From contig NZ_JABBNC010000007.1 of the NCBI RefSeq assembly GCF_012933445.1, positions 1 to 64,000 on the forward strand: 64,000 nt of DNA, read 5' to 3'. The DNA comes from Actinoplanes sp. TBRC 11911 (GTDB lineage: Bacteria > Actinomycetota > Actinomycetes > Mycobacteriales > Micromonosporaceae). Below, piece by piece: positions 40,907 to 48,361 of this stretch; within the stretch, counting starts at the first letter, position 1, and every line of letters begins with the position of its first letter. The position numbers and the translations under genes are program-made. The notes beneath the pieces are model-generated. The model was not told the origin of the DNA. It made no database searches and was given only the letters and a program-made list of their open reading frames with translations.

Positions 40907-41787
40907 CCCTGGACGCGATGCCCTACCTACTCGAGCAGATCCGCATCACCGCCGACCAGATCCGCACGGCGTGGGCCTGGCTCGAGCTGCTCGTCGAACC
41001 CGGCCACGCCACCACCGTCGCCCGGGCCGTCGACGACGGCCAGGCCGAGCGACTCGAAGCGCTCGGTCACGCCGACCGTGCCTACCGCGACTGGAACCTG
41101 CGCCACGGCATGTCCGCGCTCCCGCCGTCCCCGGCCGCCGTCCGGCTCGGCATCGTCGACGCTCAGGTTGTCGTCCACCAGCACGTGGCCACCGCCGTGC
41201 GACTGCTGGCTGGCACCGGCAGCAACGCGAAGACGTGGACCCGAGCGGACGTGGCCCTGCAGAGCGTCCCGACTGCCCTGGACTGGCTCGTCGGCTCCGA
41301 CATCGGCCTCGGCGCCGACGGCGGAGGCGGCGTGTGGCGCCGCCAGGGCGCCGTCGACCGGATCCGCGATGCGAACCTGGCGGCCGAGGTCGACAAGCTG
41401 CTGCAGCGTGCGGACCGGGTGGCCCGGGAGGCAACCGGCGATGACGGCATGCAGCTGCGTCCGCTCGAGCACCGCTGCCCCGCGTGCGGCCGCCGGTCGC
41501 TGCAGCTCGACCACGAAAGCGCCCACCGCATCAACTGGCTGGTCAAGTGCGTCTCGCAGCGCTGCGTGTGTACCGGCGACGCAACGCCGGACCGAGAGGC
41601 CTGCGGATGCGGCAAGCGGTACCGGCGGCCGGGCCGGCCCCATGTGTGGACGTACGCCGAACTTAGCGACGGCCACCATGGGCTGCTCGACGTCGTCGCG
41701 GCCGCGGCCCGGGACCGGCCCGGAGTCGGGCGCGGCGCGAGCGGGCACGGCGGATGGCAAACCCGCGACATGGCCGGCCAGCAGTAG
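40903..41787 (+). CDS. Zinc-ribbon phage protein of unknown function
   Basis: A 294-residue protein. The N-terminal 180 residues are helical. A C-terminal Cys-rich segment follows (HRCPACGRRSL near 188, then KCVSQRCVCTG and ACGCGKRYRRPG) that could bind two zincs, as in other phage and plasmid proteins that touch DNA. It is not recognised. It overlaps the HNH gene as ATGA. Confidence 0.55.
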   Translation: MTLDAMPYLLEQIRITADQIRTAWAWLELLVEPGHATTVARAVDDGQAERLEALGHADRAYRDWNLRHGMSALPPSPAAVRLGIVDAQVVVHQHVATAVRLLAGTGSNAKTWTRADVALQSVPTALDWLVGSDIGLGADGGGGVWRRQGAVDRIRDANLAAEVDKLLQRADRVAREATGDDGMQLRPLEHRCPACGRRSLQLDHESAHRINWLVKCVSQRCVCTGDATPDREACGCGKRYRRPGRPHVWTYAELSDGHHGLLDVVAAAARDRPGVGRGASGHGGWQTRDMAGQQ

Positions 41788-41810
41788 CAAAACATCGACA
41801 GGAGCGACAC

Positions 41811-42179
41811 ATGAGACTAGAACTCACGGACGCACGAGTGGAGATTGGCGGTCGCGACGTCTCCGGCTACGTACGGTCCATGGGCGTCGTGCTCGACGAG
41901 TGGCAGGCCGAGGTGCTCGACCGGGTCTTCGATGCGCCACGTTCGCACGTCTTCGAGTTCCGGGGCCGATCGCCCGGGATCGCTGCCTGGCTCAGGGAAT
42001 TCGACATTTTCCTGCGGTCGCGGTTCCCGTTCAGTATCGACCGGTGGGCGAAGCGTCGGGAGGCAGGCTGGCCGGCGCAGTCCGTCGAGGTCGACGGCGA
42101 TCGGGTCGTCTACGCGGTGCCAGTGCAGGTCGAGCACGAGGAGCCAGGTCGTGGAACAGATGGCGGGATGACGAGATGA
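41811..42179 (+). CDS. Phage protein of unknown function
   Basis: A 122-residue protein with a good AGGAG ribosome site. It starts MRLELTDARVEIGGRDVSG, continues with mixed beta strands and a Trp-rich helix, and ends in an acidic tail. It resembles short proteins encoded before terminase in actinophages. No function is assigned. It overlaps the next gene as ATGA. Confidence 0.5.
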   Translation: MRLELTDARVEIGGRDVSGYVRSMGVVLDEWQAEVLDRVFDAPRSHVFEFRGRSPGIAAWLREFDIFLRSRFPFSIDRWAKRREAGWPAQSVEVDGDRVVYAVPVQVEHEEPGRGTDGGMTR

Positions 42180-42460
42180 CCAGCGTATTCGCGGGACGGA
42201 TCGGCGTGGTCATCGAGACCGCGCCCGGCCGCTTCATGACCGTAGTGATGCGCGGCATCAAGGCCGATATCGAGCGCGAGGTCGAAGATGTCACGGACAT
42301 CTACGTCGACACCTTCCGCCGATTCGCGCCGTCCAACCGCGTCCGGATCGAGCTTGAGGGCCACCTGATCGACCAGAGCGAGGGTGGCGCGGAAGACGCC
42401 GCATGGGTGACCCAAGCTGCGGCCGAGATCGAAGCGCCGATCCCTGAATTGGAGGGTTGA
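42176..42460 (+). CDS. Phage protein of unknown function
   Basis: A 94-residue protein starting MTSVFAGRIGVVIETAPGRF, mostly beta in the first half and acidic at the end. It pairs with the previous gene. No family is recognised. Confidence 0.45.
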   Translation: MTSVFAGRIGVVIETAPGRFMTVVMRGIKADIEREVEDVTDIYVDTFRRFAPSNRVRIELEGHLIDQSEGGAEDAAWVTQAAAEIEAPIPELEG

Positions 42461-42463
42461 GCA

Positions 42464-42751
42464 GTGATCGGCCCGGACGGCAAGCGCTGGTGGACCACAG
42501 ACGAGGCGCTCGGCCAGCTGCGGGTGGCGCGGGCCAGGCTCGGTGACTGGGTACGGCGGTCCAAGCTGGCCGGTCATGTCGTAGGCCAGGAGGGCGCCGA
42601 GTGCCTGGCCTGCGGTGCGAACGGCTTCCCGCACGTTGACCCGCCGCGTCGTGCCGGCGCCGCCGCGGCGTATCAGGCGGAGCAGCTGCTGGAGGCTGAG
42701 GCGTATACCGACAGATCACCCCGTGGCGGCGCGTCACGCCCGCATGCTTGA
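42464..42751 (+). CDS. Small HTH and Cys-containing phage protein
   Basis: A 95-residue protein starting with GTG after GGAGGG. WWTTDEALGQLRVARARLGDWVRRSKL near residues 9-35 looks like a MerR-type helix-turn-helix, and CLACGANGFPHV near 48-59 gives a C-x2-C with His. It probably binds DNA and is a candidate late regulator. It is the last gene before the tRNA region. Confidence 0.6.
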   Translation: MIGPDGKRWWTTDEALGQLRVARARLGDWVRRSKLAGHVVGQEGAECLACGANGFPHVDPPRRAGAAAAYQAEQLLEAEAYTDRSPRGGASRPHA

Positions 42752-42954
42752 CGGTGATCGTCACGCATCGCATCATCGTGACAGCGCTAGAACTGTCTCC
42801 GGAAGCGGGAGGCGGCCATGCGTTGATGACTCCCCATTTGATCGAGGGGTGTGCGGCTGGGGGAACCCCCGCCCCGCTGAGAGGGGCCTCGGGTTCGGGG
42901 CTGTCGCCATGTACCGGCCTGAACGGTGGCCCGCGCACCTCTCAACTAATTCGG
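42752..42954. other. Gene-free region before the tRNA
   Basis: I see no convincing ORF. There are several short G/C-rich inverted segments (for example the GGGGG...CCCCC pair near 42852-42868, and CCCCG/CGGGG near 42870-42900) that may form RNA hairpins, possibly the end of the upstream transcript. Confidence 0.4.
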
Positions 42955-43028
42955 CGCGCAGTAGAGCAGCTCGGTAGCTCGTTGGATTCATAATCCAAAG
43001 GTCGCCGGTTCAAATCCGGCCTGCGCCA
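42955..43028 (+). tRNA. tRNA-Met (CAT), initiator-like
   Basis: A complete 74-nt cloverleaf. The acceptor is CGCGCAG/CTGCGCC with an unpaired first position (C1 opposite C72). The D-stem is GAGC/GCTC with A11:U24, the anticodon stem TTGGA/TCCAA, the loop TTCATAA, and the T-stem GCCGG/CCGGC. C1 mismatch, A11:U24 and the fMet-like D-loop are bacterial initiator features. The anticodon stem keeps two of the three initiator G:C pairs, the third being A31:U39. CCA is not encoded. Confidence 0.9.
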
Positions 43029-43084
43029 CTTTTTGCTTCACAAAAACGGGGCTTCGCAGAAAGGGCCTTTTCTAGGGGGCTCCT

Positions 43085-43405
43085 ATGGCGAAGTGGTCGG
43101 GCCGGAAGGGCAATCCCTGGAGGGCCCTCTGTGCGAGGGTCTATATGGACCCCCATGAGACGCACTGCATCAGGTGTGGGCAGCCTGTAGACAAGGGCCT
43201 GCGTGGGTGTACCCCACAGTCCAGGAGTGTGGACCACATCATCGCTATAGAGCTGGGTGGGGCCAGGCTTAGCAGGGACAACGTGGCCCTTGCCCACTAT
43301 GGGTGCAACTCACGCCATGGTGCGATGGTGCGATGGGCTAAGCACAATAGGCGTGGCCATACTGTGTCTCGCATGATTGTGGACGTTGATCCTCATTCCC
43401 TTTGA
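43085..43405 (+). CDS. Small HNH endonuclease before terminase
   Basis: A 106-residue protein. CIRCGQPVDK near residue 28, then SRSVDHIIAIELGG near 46 and NVALAHYGCNSRHG near 65 form the HNH fold with zinc Cys pairs. HNH proteins beside terminase are needed for packaging in several cos phages. Base and codon use differ from the neighbours: about seven AGG arginine codons, plus ATA and CTT, and a lower GC content. It is likely a recent acquisition. Confidence 0.8.
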   Translation: MAKWSGRKGNPWRALCARVYMDPHETHCIRCGQPVDKGLRGCTPQSRSVDHIIAIELGGARLSRDNVALAHYGCNSRHGAMVRWAKHNRRGHTVSRMIVDVDPHSL

Positions 43406-43581
43406 GGGGATAGGGGGTCCGGAATGAGAAACGGACATAACAGGCGACCCCACGTCTCCCGGCTCCTCTTTTATCCCCCCGCCCGTTCCGATTGAAAAAT
43501 GCGCATGGGATAGGGCGCGTGAGTGCCGATCGCGGCGGCCGAGCCGGTCGCTGGGGGCCGTGACATCGCTGTGGGGGTCTG
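43406..43581. other. Intergenic region before terminase
   Basis: The AT-richer stretch near 43430-43510 (TCCTCTTTTATCC and GATTGAAAAATGCG) is the most likely place for a late promoter. No -10/-35 pair stands out clearly. Confidence 0.4.
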
Positions 43582-44151
43582 ATGGCACTCACACCGGCCG
43601 AGCGGCAGCGGCGCTCTCGCGCGCATCGCAAGGGCAATCACGAGTGGTGCGACCCAGAGGCGTGCGCCGATGTGACACCGGTGGTCACGCCGGTCGCGGA
43701 GCCGGCCGTGACCGAGGACGTGACCGACCCGCGGCTCTCCCAGCTCGGCGCTCGCGGCCGCCGGCTCTACAGCGACACCCTCGCCGAGCATCCAGACCTC
43801 AGTCCCCGCGCGCGGGTTGTCCTCGAGGAAGCGGCCCGCACCGCCGATCGCCTCGAGCGCCTGGACGCTCTGCTGCGCGGCGACGTCGACGAGTTCGCCT
43901 CGGTCCGGTTCGCGGACGGCCGCACGGAGCTGGTCGTCGACCGGACGCTCGGCGAGGCCCGCGCGCAGCAGGCGAGCCTGGCCAGGTTGCTCTCTGAGTT
44001 GCGCCAGCAGCTGGATCCGGCCGATGCGCAGCCGTCGGTGCCGGCCACACCGCCACCGGCCGCCGCCGCGCCGGCTGGTCCGAAGCGGGGAGGAAAGCTT
44101 GTCGACCTCCAGGCTCGAATCGCCGCGGCCCGCGCCGCGACCGCGGGTTGA
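43582..44151 (+). CDS. Terminase small subunit
   Basis: A 189-residue protein. The N-terminus PAERQRRSRAHRKGNH is basic, as in terS-like DNA-binding ends. The helical centre RLYSDTLAEHPDLSPRARVVLEEAARTADRLERLDALL is typical of actinophage small terminases, and the Pro/Ala-rich tail leads into the large subunit. It recognises phage DNA for packaging. It overlaps the large-subunit gene by 53 bp. Confidence 0.75.
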   Translation: MALTPAERQRRSRAHRKGNHEWCDPEACADVTPVVTPVAEPAVTEDVTDPRLSQLGARGRRLYSDTLAEHPDLSPRARVVLEEAARTADRLERLDALLRGDVDEFASVRFADGRTELVVDRTLGEARAQQASLARLLSELRQQLDPADAQPSVPATPPPAAAAPAGPKRGGKLVDLQARIAAARAATAG

Positions 44152-45685
44152 CACCCACGCCCCGTACGAGCACACGTTCGGCCCGGACGCGGTGGAGCTC
44201 GCCGCCGACGCCGGCCTGATCCTCGACCCGTGGCAGGCCGACGCGCTGCACCGGATGCTCGCGTTCGACCCGAAGACCCTCAAGTGGTGCCACTTCGAGC
44301 ACTGCGAGGTCGTCTCCCGCCAGAACGGCAAGGGCGCGATCCTCGAGGCGCGGGTGCTGTTCGGCCTCTTCGTGCTCGGCGAAGAGCTGATCATGTGGTC
44401 AGCGCACGAGATGAAGACCGCGCTGCAGGGCTACCGCCGGTTCAAACGGCTGGTCAAACGGCTCGGCACGCAGATCGACCCGAAGAACCCGAACCTGTGG
44501 CTGGTCGGCGACCGGGTCGTGCAGTTCCACAACACCAACGGCCAGGAGGCCGTGGAGCTCAAGTCCGACGAGCACCTCGGCTATCCGGAGCAGTGGTGCC
44601 ACTGGATCGCCCGTTCCGCCGGCAGCGGCCGCGGCTTCTCCGGCGATCTCAACATCGTCGACGAGTCGTACGCGTACACCGACGCGCAGCACTCGGCGCT
44701 GCTGCCCACCGCGTCGGCCCGCCCGAACCCGCAGTTCCTCTACACGAGCTCGCCGCCGCTGACGGGAGACACCGGCGAGGTCATGTACCGGCTGCGGCTG
44801 CGGGGCGACCCGAGCGCGCCGCGCACCGCCGAGGACCCGGACTGGGCGCAGGATCCGTCGCTGGCCTACCGCGACTGGGGCCTGGCCGGCGACCTGGAAA
44901 GCCTCGACCAGATCGACTTGGGCGACGAGGAGAACTGGAAGGTCTCCAACCCGTCGCTGGGTTGTGACCGGCTGACCCTCGAGGCGATCCGCCGCGAGTG
45001 GCGCGGCATGAGCAAGGCCGACTTCGCCCGCGAACGTTTGGGAATCTGGCCCCGCTACGCCGGCGGCGGCTCCGGGCTGATCGACATGGCCGTCTGGGCC
45101 AAGCTCGGCGACCCGGAGTCCAAGCGGCACGGCGACGTCGCCCTAGCGGTCGACGTGACCCCGCTACGCGATCACGCCGCGATCTCGATGTACGGCCTGC
45201 GCGCGGACGGCATCGGGCACGTCCAGGTCGTCGCGTACGGCGACGGCGTCGACTGGGTCGTCGCGAAGCTGGTCGAACTCAAACGGGTCCTCGACCCGGT
45301 CGCGATCGGCCTCGACCCCAAGGGCGGCGCGGCGTCGCTGCAGGGCGAACTCGAGGCGGTCGGGATCAAGCCGCCCGAGGACGCCGAGCACCCGCAGCGC
45401 GGCGAGCTGGCGATGCCCTCGGCGAACGAGGTGGCACAGGCCACCGGGCAGATCATCGACGCGGTCCGGCAGAAGACGCTGCGCCACACCGGGCAGAACG
45501 AGCTGACGACCGCGATCGCCAACGCGAAACCGCGGCCGCTCGCGGATGCCGTGGCGTGGGGACGCAAGCAGAGCGACGTGGACATCTCGCCGCTGGTGAG
45601 CGCGACGCTGGCCCGCTGGGCGTACGTGACCCGGATCAATGTCAAGTCGAAGGTCGAAGAGCTTGTGGGCTCGCTGATGGCATGA
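44099..45685 (+). CDS. Terminase large subunit
   Basis: A 528-residue packaging motor. Walker A variant is SRQNGKG near residue 78, Walker B is LNIVDE near 185, and a motif III-like LYTSSPP lies near 213. The nuclease domain contains AVDVTPLRDHAA near 352 and GLDPKGG near 406. The start is TTG at 44099, preceded by GGGGAGG; the long upstream extension of this frame is a shadow of the small subunit. Confidence 0.9.
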   Translation: MSTSRLESPRPAPRPRVDTHAPYEHTFGPDAVELAADAGLILDPWQADALHRMLAFDPKTLKWCHFEHCEVVSRQNGKGAILEARVLFGLFVLGEELIMWSAHEMKTALQGYRRFKRLVKRLGTQIDPKNPNLWLVGDRVVQFHNTNGQEAVELKSDEHLGYPEQWCHWIARSAGSGRGFSGDLNIVDESYAYTDAQHSALLPTASARPNPQFLYTSSPPLTGDTGEVMYRLRLRGDPSAPRTAEDPDWAQDPSLAYRDWGLAGDLESLDQIDLGDEENWKVSNPSLGCDRLTLEAIRREWRGMSKADFARERLGIWPRYAGGGSGLIDMAVWAKLGDPESKRHGDVALAVDVTPLRDHAAISMYGLRADGIGHVQVVAYGDGVDWVVAKLVELKRVLDPVAIGLDPKGGAASLQGELEAVGIKPPEDAEHPQRGELAMPSANEVAQATGQIIDAVRQKTLRHTGQNELTTAIANAKPRPLADAVAWGRKQSDVDISPLVSATLARWAYVTRINVKSKVEELVGSLMA

Positions 45686-45695
45686 GGAGCTGGTG

Positions 45696-45941
45696 ATGGG
45701 CCGGATCGAACGGATCCCCGTCGCGGCGGCGGCGACTGAGCGATACATGGCGCGGTACTTCGCGTTCGACCACCTCCCCGAGGGGCCGCTGCGCGACACC
45801 AGCAAGGCCTGCCACGACCTAGCCGAACAGATGATGGCCGCGCTCCCGTCTGGCCCGGAACGGACCCACGGGCTGCGCAAGCTCCTCGAGGCGAAGGACT
45901 GCTTCGTACGCGCCGCGCTCGACCTTCGGGAGACTCCGTGA
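45696..45941 (+). CDS. Small phage protein, Acb2/Tad1-hairpin-like
   Basis: An 81-residue helical protein. YFAFDHLPEGPLRDTSKAC near residue 20-38 is followed by ERTHGLRKLLEAKDCFVRAAL near 56-76. Short phage proteins with the FDHLP...LLEAKDA-VRA pattern belong, as I recall, to the family grouped with the Acb2/Tad1 helical hairpin, which sequesters cyclic nucleotides made by CBASS or Thoeris defences. That link is tentative. The ATG has GAGGAG six bases upstream. Confidence 0.55.
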   Translation: MGRIERIPVAAAATERYMARYFAFDHLPEGPLRDTSKACHDLAEQMMAALPSGPERTHGLRKLLEAKDCFVRAALDLRETP

Positions 45942-46150
45942 CGACGCTGACGGCGACGGTGGACCGGATCAACGCCCGGGCGGCGACGGTGGACTGGCGG
46001 CGCGTGCTGCTGGTGCTGCTGATGGCGCTGCCGTTCGCGGTCGGCTTCGCCGCTCGGCTGGTGGTCGTGGCGGTCGGCTGGCTGCTGGCTTGGGTGTGGG
46101 CCGCGGTCATGGAGGGCTTCTCGGCGGCCGCGAAGCGTGATGGCACGTGA
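45938..46150 (+). CDS. Small membrane protein
   Basis: A 70-residue protein starting with GTG. Two closely spaced hydrophobic segments lie near residues 21-39 and 41-59, and it ends in AAKRDGT. It is not recognised. A holin-like role is conceivable from size and topology, but it sits far from the lysin. Confidence 0.5.
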   Translation: MTTLTATVDRINARAATVDWRRVLLVLLMALPFAVGFAARLVVVAVGWLLAWVWAAVMEGFSAAAKRDGT

Positions 46151-46386
46151 GCTGGCAGGAGATGGTGCTGCAGCGCCACGAGAACGGCACGGTCTCGCTT
46201 GTCGGCGAGGCGCCGCAGCGGATGCGGGTTGCCCGCGAGCTGCTCGATGAGGCTGATTCAGCGTTCGTGACGCTCAACGACAGCGGGGACATCATGCTCA
46301 CGCTGACCAACGCGGTGCTCTGGTATCGCCGCGTGGGCCCGGTCGACGGGGACCCGCGGCAGATCGAGTTCGAGCGGGTCGGCTGA
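46147..46386 (+). CDS. Small phage protein of unknown function
   Basis: A 79-residue protein starting with GTG (GTGA overlap). Beta-rich: LQRHENGTVSLVGEAP and IMLTLTNAVLWYRRVG. It resembles a small globular domain. No function is assigned. Confidence 0.45.
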   Translation: MSWQEMVLQRHENGTVSLVGEAPQRMRVARELLDEADSAFVTLNDSGDIMLTLTNAVLWYRRVGPVDGDPRQIEFERVG

Positions 46387-46658
46387 TGCAGATGTATGGC
46401 CCGGGCTTCGACCCGTCGTGGCGGCCGCCGCTGACCGCCCTCGACCCGCGCCTCACCGACGACGACGTCGCCTGGCTCAACAGGCAGCTCGAGCTCGTGG
46501 ACAACCCACGCGTGAAGTACGCCCGCGAGATCCCGCCTCCTCCTCCGCCCTCCGGGCGAGTCCCGCACCGCGGCACGCAGGTGATGGCGACGGACATGGC
46601 ATCCGGCTACGAGCCGCCCTCAATGTCGCTCGGCCTCCCGACAGAACGGATCCGGTGA
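46386..46658 (+). CDS. Small phage protein of unknown function
   Basis: A 90-residue protein. The N-terminal part DPRLTDDDVAWLNRQLEL may be a helix pair; a polyproline run (PPPPPP near 49-54) and a disordered C-terminus follow. It overlaps the previous stop as TGATG. Confidence 0.45.
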   Translation: MQMYGPGFDPSWRPPLTALDPRLTDDDVAWLNRQLELVDNPRVKYAREIPPPPPPSGRVPHRGTQVMATDMASGYEPPSMSLGLPTERIR

Positions 46659-46664
46659 TGCGCC

Positions 46665-46943
46665 GTGAGAGTGGTCCACGCCCGCATCGATGAGAGGTAC
46701 CACGGCGCCATCGGCCCGTACTTTCCCGAACGCACAACTGCAGTCCAGGTACGCGTGGTGCTCAACCGGCCCGAGCGGGCGGTGCTGCTGGCGTTGCGCT
46801 GGCTCCGTTGGCTGCCGCGAGAGGTCGTCGAGCTGACGGTTGGTCGGCTCACCTGCCGCTGGCTGAATCGGCACAACGCCCGTTGCCGCGGCCGCACCAG
46901 GTGCTGGAACCGGAACGGGACCTGGCCAGAGGGGTGGATCTGA
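46665..46943 (+). CDS. Small basic phage protein of unknown function
   Basis: A 92-residue protein starting with GTG. It is rich in Arg and Trp (ALRWLRWLPREVVEL, RCRGRTRCWNRNG). Three Cys residues near 64, 73 and 79 could bind zinc. Its TGA overlaps the portal ATG. Confidence 0.45.
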   Translation: MRVVHARIDERYHGAIGPYFPERTTAVQVRVVLNRPERAVLLALRWLRWLPREVVELTVGRLTCRWLNRHNARCRGRTRCWNRNGTWPEGWI

Positions 46944-48361
46944 TGGGCCTCCTCGAACGCATTCAGGCGCGCCGCCGCGGCGAGCTGCAGCGAGCGTGGC
47001 CGGTCGGCAAGGGCGAGCTGGTTGCCCCGGATTACGCGTACGGCCACGATCAGGGCGAGTTCGCGCCGGAGGAGTACGGCGACTACGCCGCGACCAGCAA
47101 CGACATCTATTCGGTGGTCGCGTTGCGGGCCCGGATGATGTCGAAGCTGAGGCTGCAGTTCTTCCACGGCGACGGCGCCGAGAAGCGCGAGGACACCACC
47201 CACCCGGCCGTGCAGCAGTTCCGCAAGGTCAACCCGTTCTGGACCGCGGCGCGGCTGAGCCGCATGGACGAGATGTGCATGGGTTTGTGGGGTGAGACCT
47301 ACTGGGCGCTGGAACCGCCGCAGCGGCGCGGTGAGCCGGGCGAGATCTGGTGGTTGAAGCCGTCGCGGGTGCGGCCGATTCCGCATGAGACCGGCTATAT
47401 CCAGGGCTACGCGTACCACTCGGTGTCCGGGCAGATCATCACGTTCGCGCCTGATGAGATCTGCTGGTTTCGCTACCCGAACCCGATCGACGAGTTCTCG
47501 CCGCTGTCGCCGCTCGCGGCGGCCCGGCTCGCCGCCGAAACCAGCGCGGCGATGGACCGCAGCAACATGGCGCTGTTCAAGCGCGGCATGCAGGTGGCCG
47601 GCATCGTCGTTCCGCCGGCGGACAAGGTGACGTTCTCCAAGGAGCAGGCCGAGGATTTGGAGCAGGCGCTTGAGCGGCGGCTATCCGGTGCGGATAAGGC
47701 GCACCGGTGGGCGGTGCTGCGCTACGAGGCCAACTTCAAGCAGATGGCGATCACCAACCGCGACGCCGAGTTCGCGGCCGGCCTCAACATCAGCTTCCGG
47801 AAGGTGTGCCGCACGTACGGCATCCCGTCGACGCTGCTCAACGACCTGGAGAACGCGACGCTGTCGAACACCCGTGACCTCGAGCGGATGGCGTGGGACA
47901 CCACGCTGATCAGCGACGCGGACTTCCGGGCCGAGGACATCCGCGAGCAGTACCTGACCCGGTTCAAGGGCGGCCCGGACTACTGTGCGTACGACTACAC
48001 GCAGGTGGCCGCGCTGCAGGAGAGCTCGACCGAGTCGTGGACGCGTGAGGCGCAGGCCCTGGACCGGGGTGCGATCACGATCAACGAGTGGCGGAAGAGC
48101 AAGGGCATGGCGCCGGTGCCGTGGGGCGACAAGCCGTACCTGCCCGTGAACAAGGCCCCTGTCGGCGCCGACGGGCAGCTCGAGCTGCCGGAGCCGAAGA
48201 TCCCGCCGGTCGACCCGACCGCGGACCCGGCAAGAGCGCCGGACGACGAGGTCAATCCGGCCAACCAGGCGCCGCAGGTTTCCGGCGAGAAGGCCTTGGA
48301 TCACCTGGCGGCGCGCCGGCTGCTGATGTCGTTCGGCCCGATCAATGGGGTGCGGTTGTGA
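46943..48361 (+). CDS. Portal protein, HK97 type
   Basis: A 472-residue portal. SNDIYSVVALRARMMSKLRLQF near residue 51, EICWFRYPNP near 171, and NISFRKVCRTYGIPSTLLND near 288 are typical of siphovirus portals, and the C-terminus is disordered and acidic. Twelve copies form the vertex through which DNA enters. The start is the ATG at 46943 (TGATG overlap). Confidence 0.87.
   Translation: MGLLERIQARRRGELQRAWPVGKGELVAPDYAYGHDQGEFAPEEYGDYAATSNDIYSVVALRARMMSKLRLQFFHGDGAEKREDTTHPAVQQFRKVNPFWTAARLSRMDEMCMGLWGETYWALEPPQRRGEPGEIWWLKPSRVRPIPHETGYIQGYAYHSVSGQIITFAPDEICWFRYPNPIDEFSPLSPLAAARLAAETSAAMDRSNMALFKRGMQVAGIVVPPADKVTFSKEQAEDLEQALERRLSGADKAHRWAVLRYEANFKQMAITNRDAEFAAGLNISFRKVCRTYGIPSTLLNDLENATLSNTRDLERMAWDTTLISDADFRAEDIREQYLTRFKGGPDYCAYDYTQVAALQESSTESWTREAQALDRGAITINEWRKSKGMAPVPWGDKPYLPVNKAPVGADGQLELPEPKIPPVDPTADPARAPDDEVNPANQAPQVSGEKALDHLAARRLLMSFGPINGVRL

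Noticed and set aside
42748..42993. An 81-codon ORF before and into the tRNA
   Set aside because: It runs through the tRNA gene, has no ribosome site and no recognisable content.
45938..46150. Holin
   Set aside because: Size and two membrane spans fit, but it sits between terminase and portal, about 17 kb from the lysin, so I list it only as a membrane protein.
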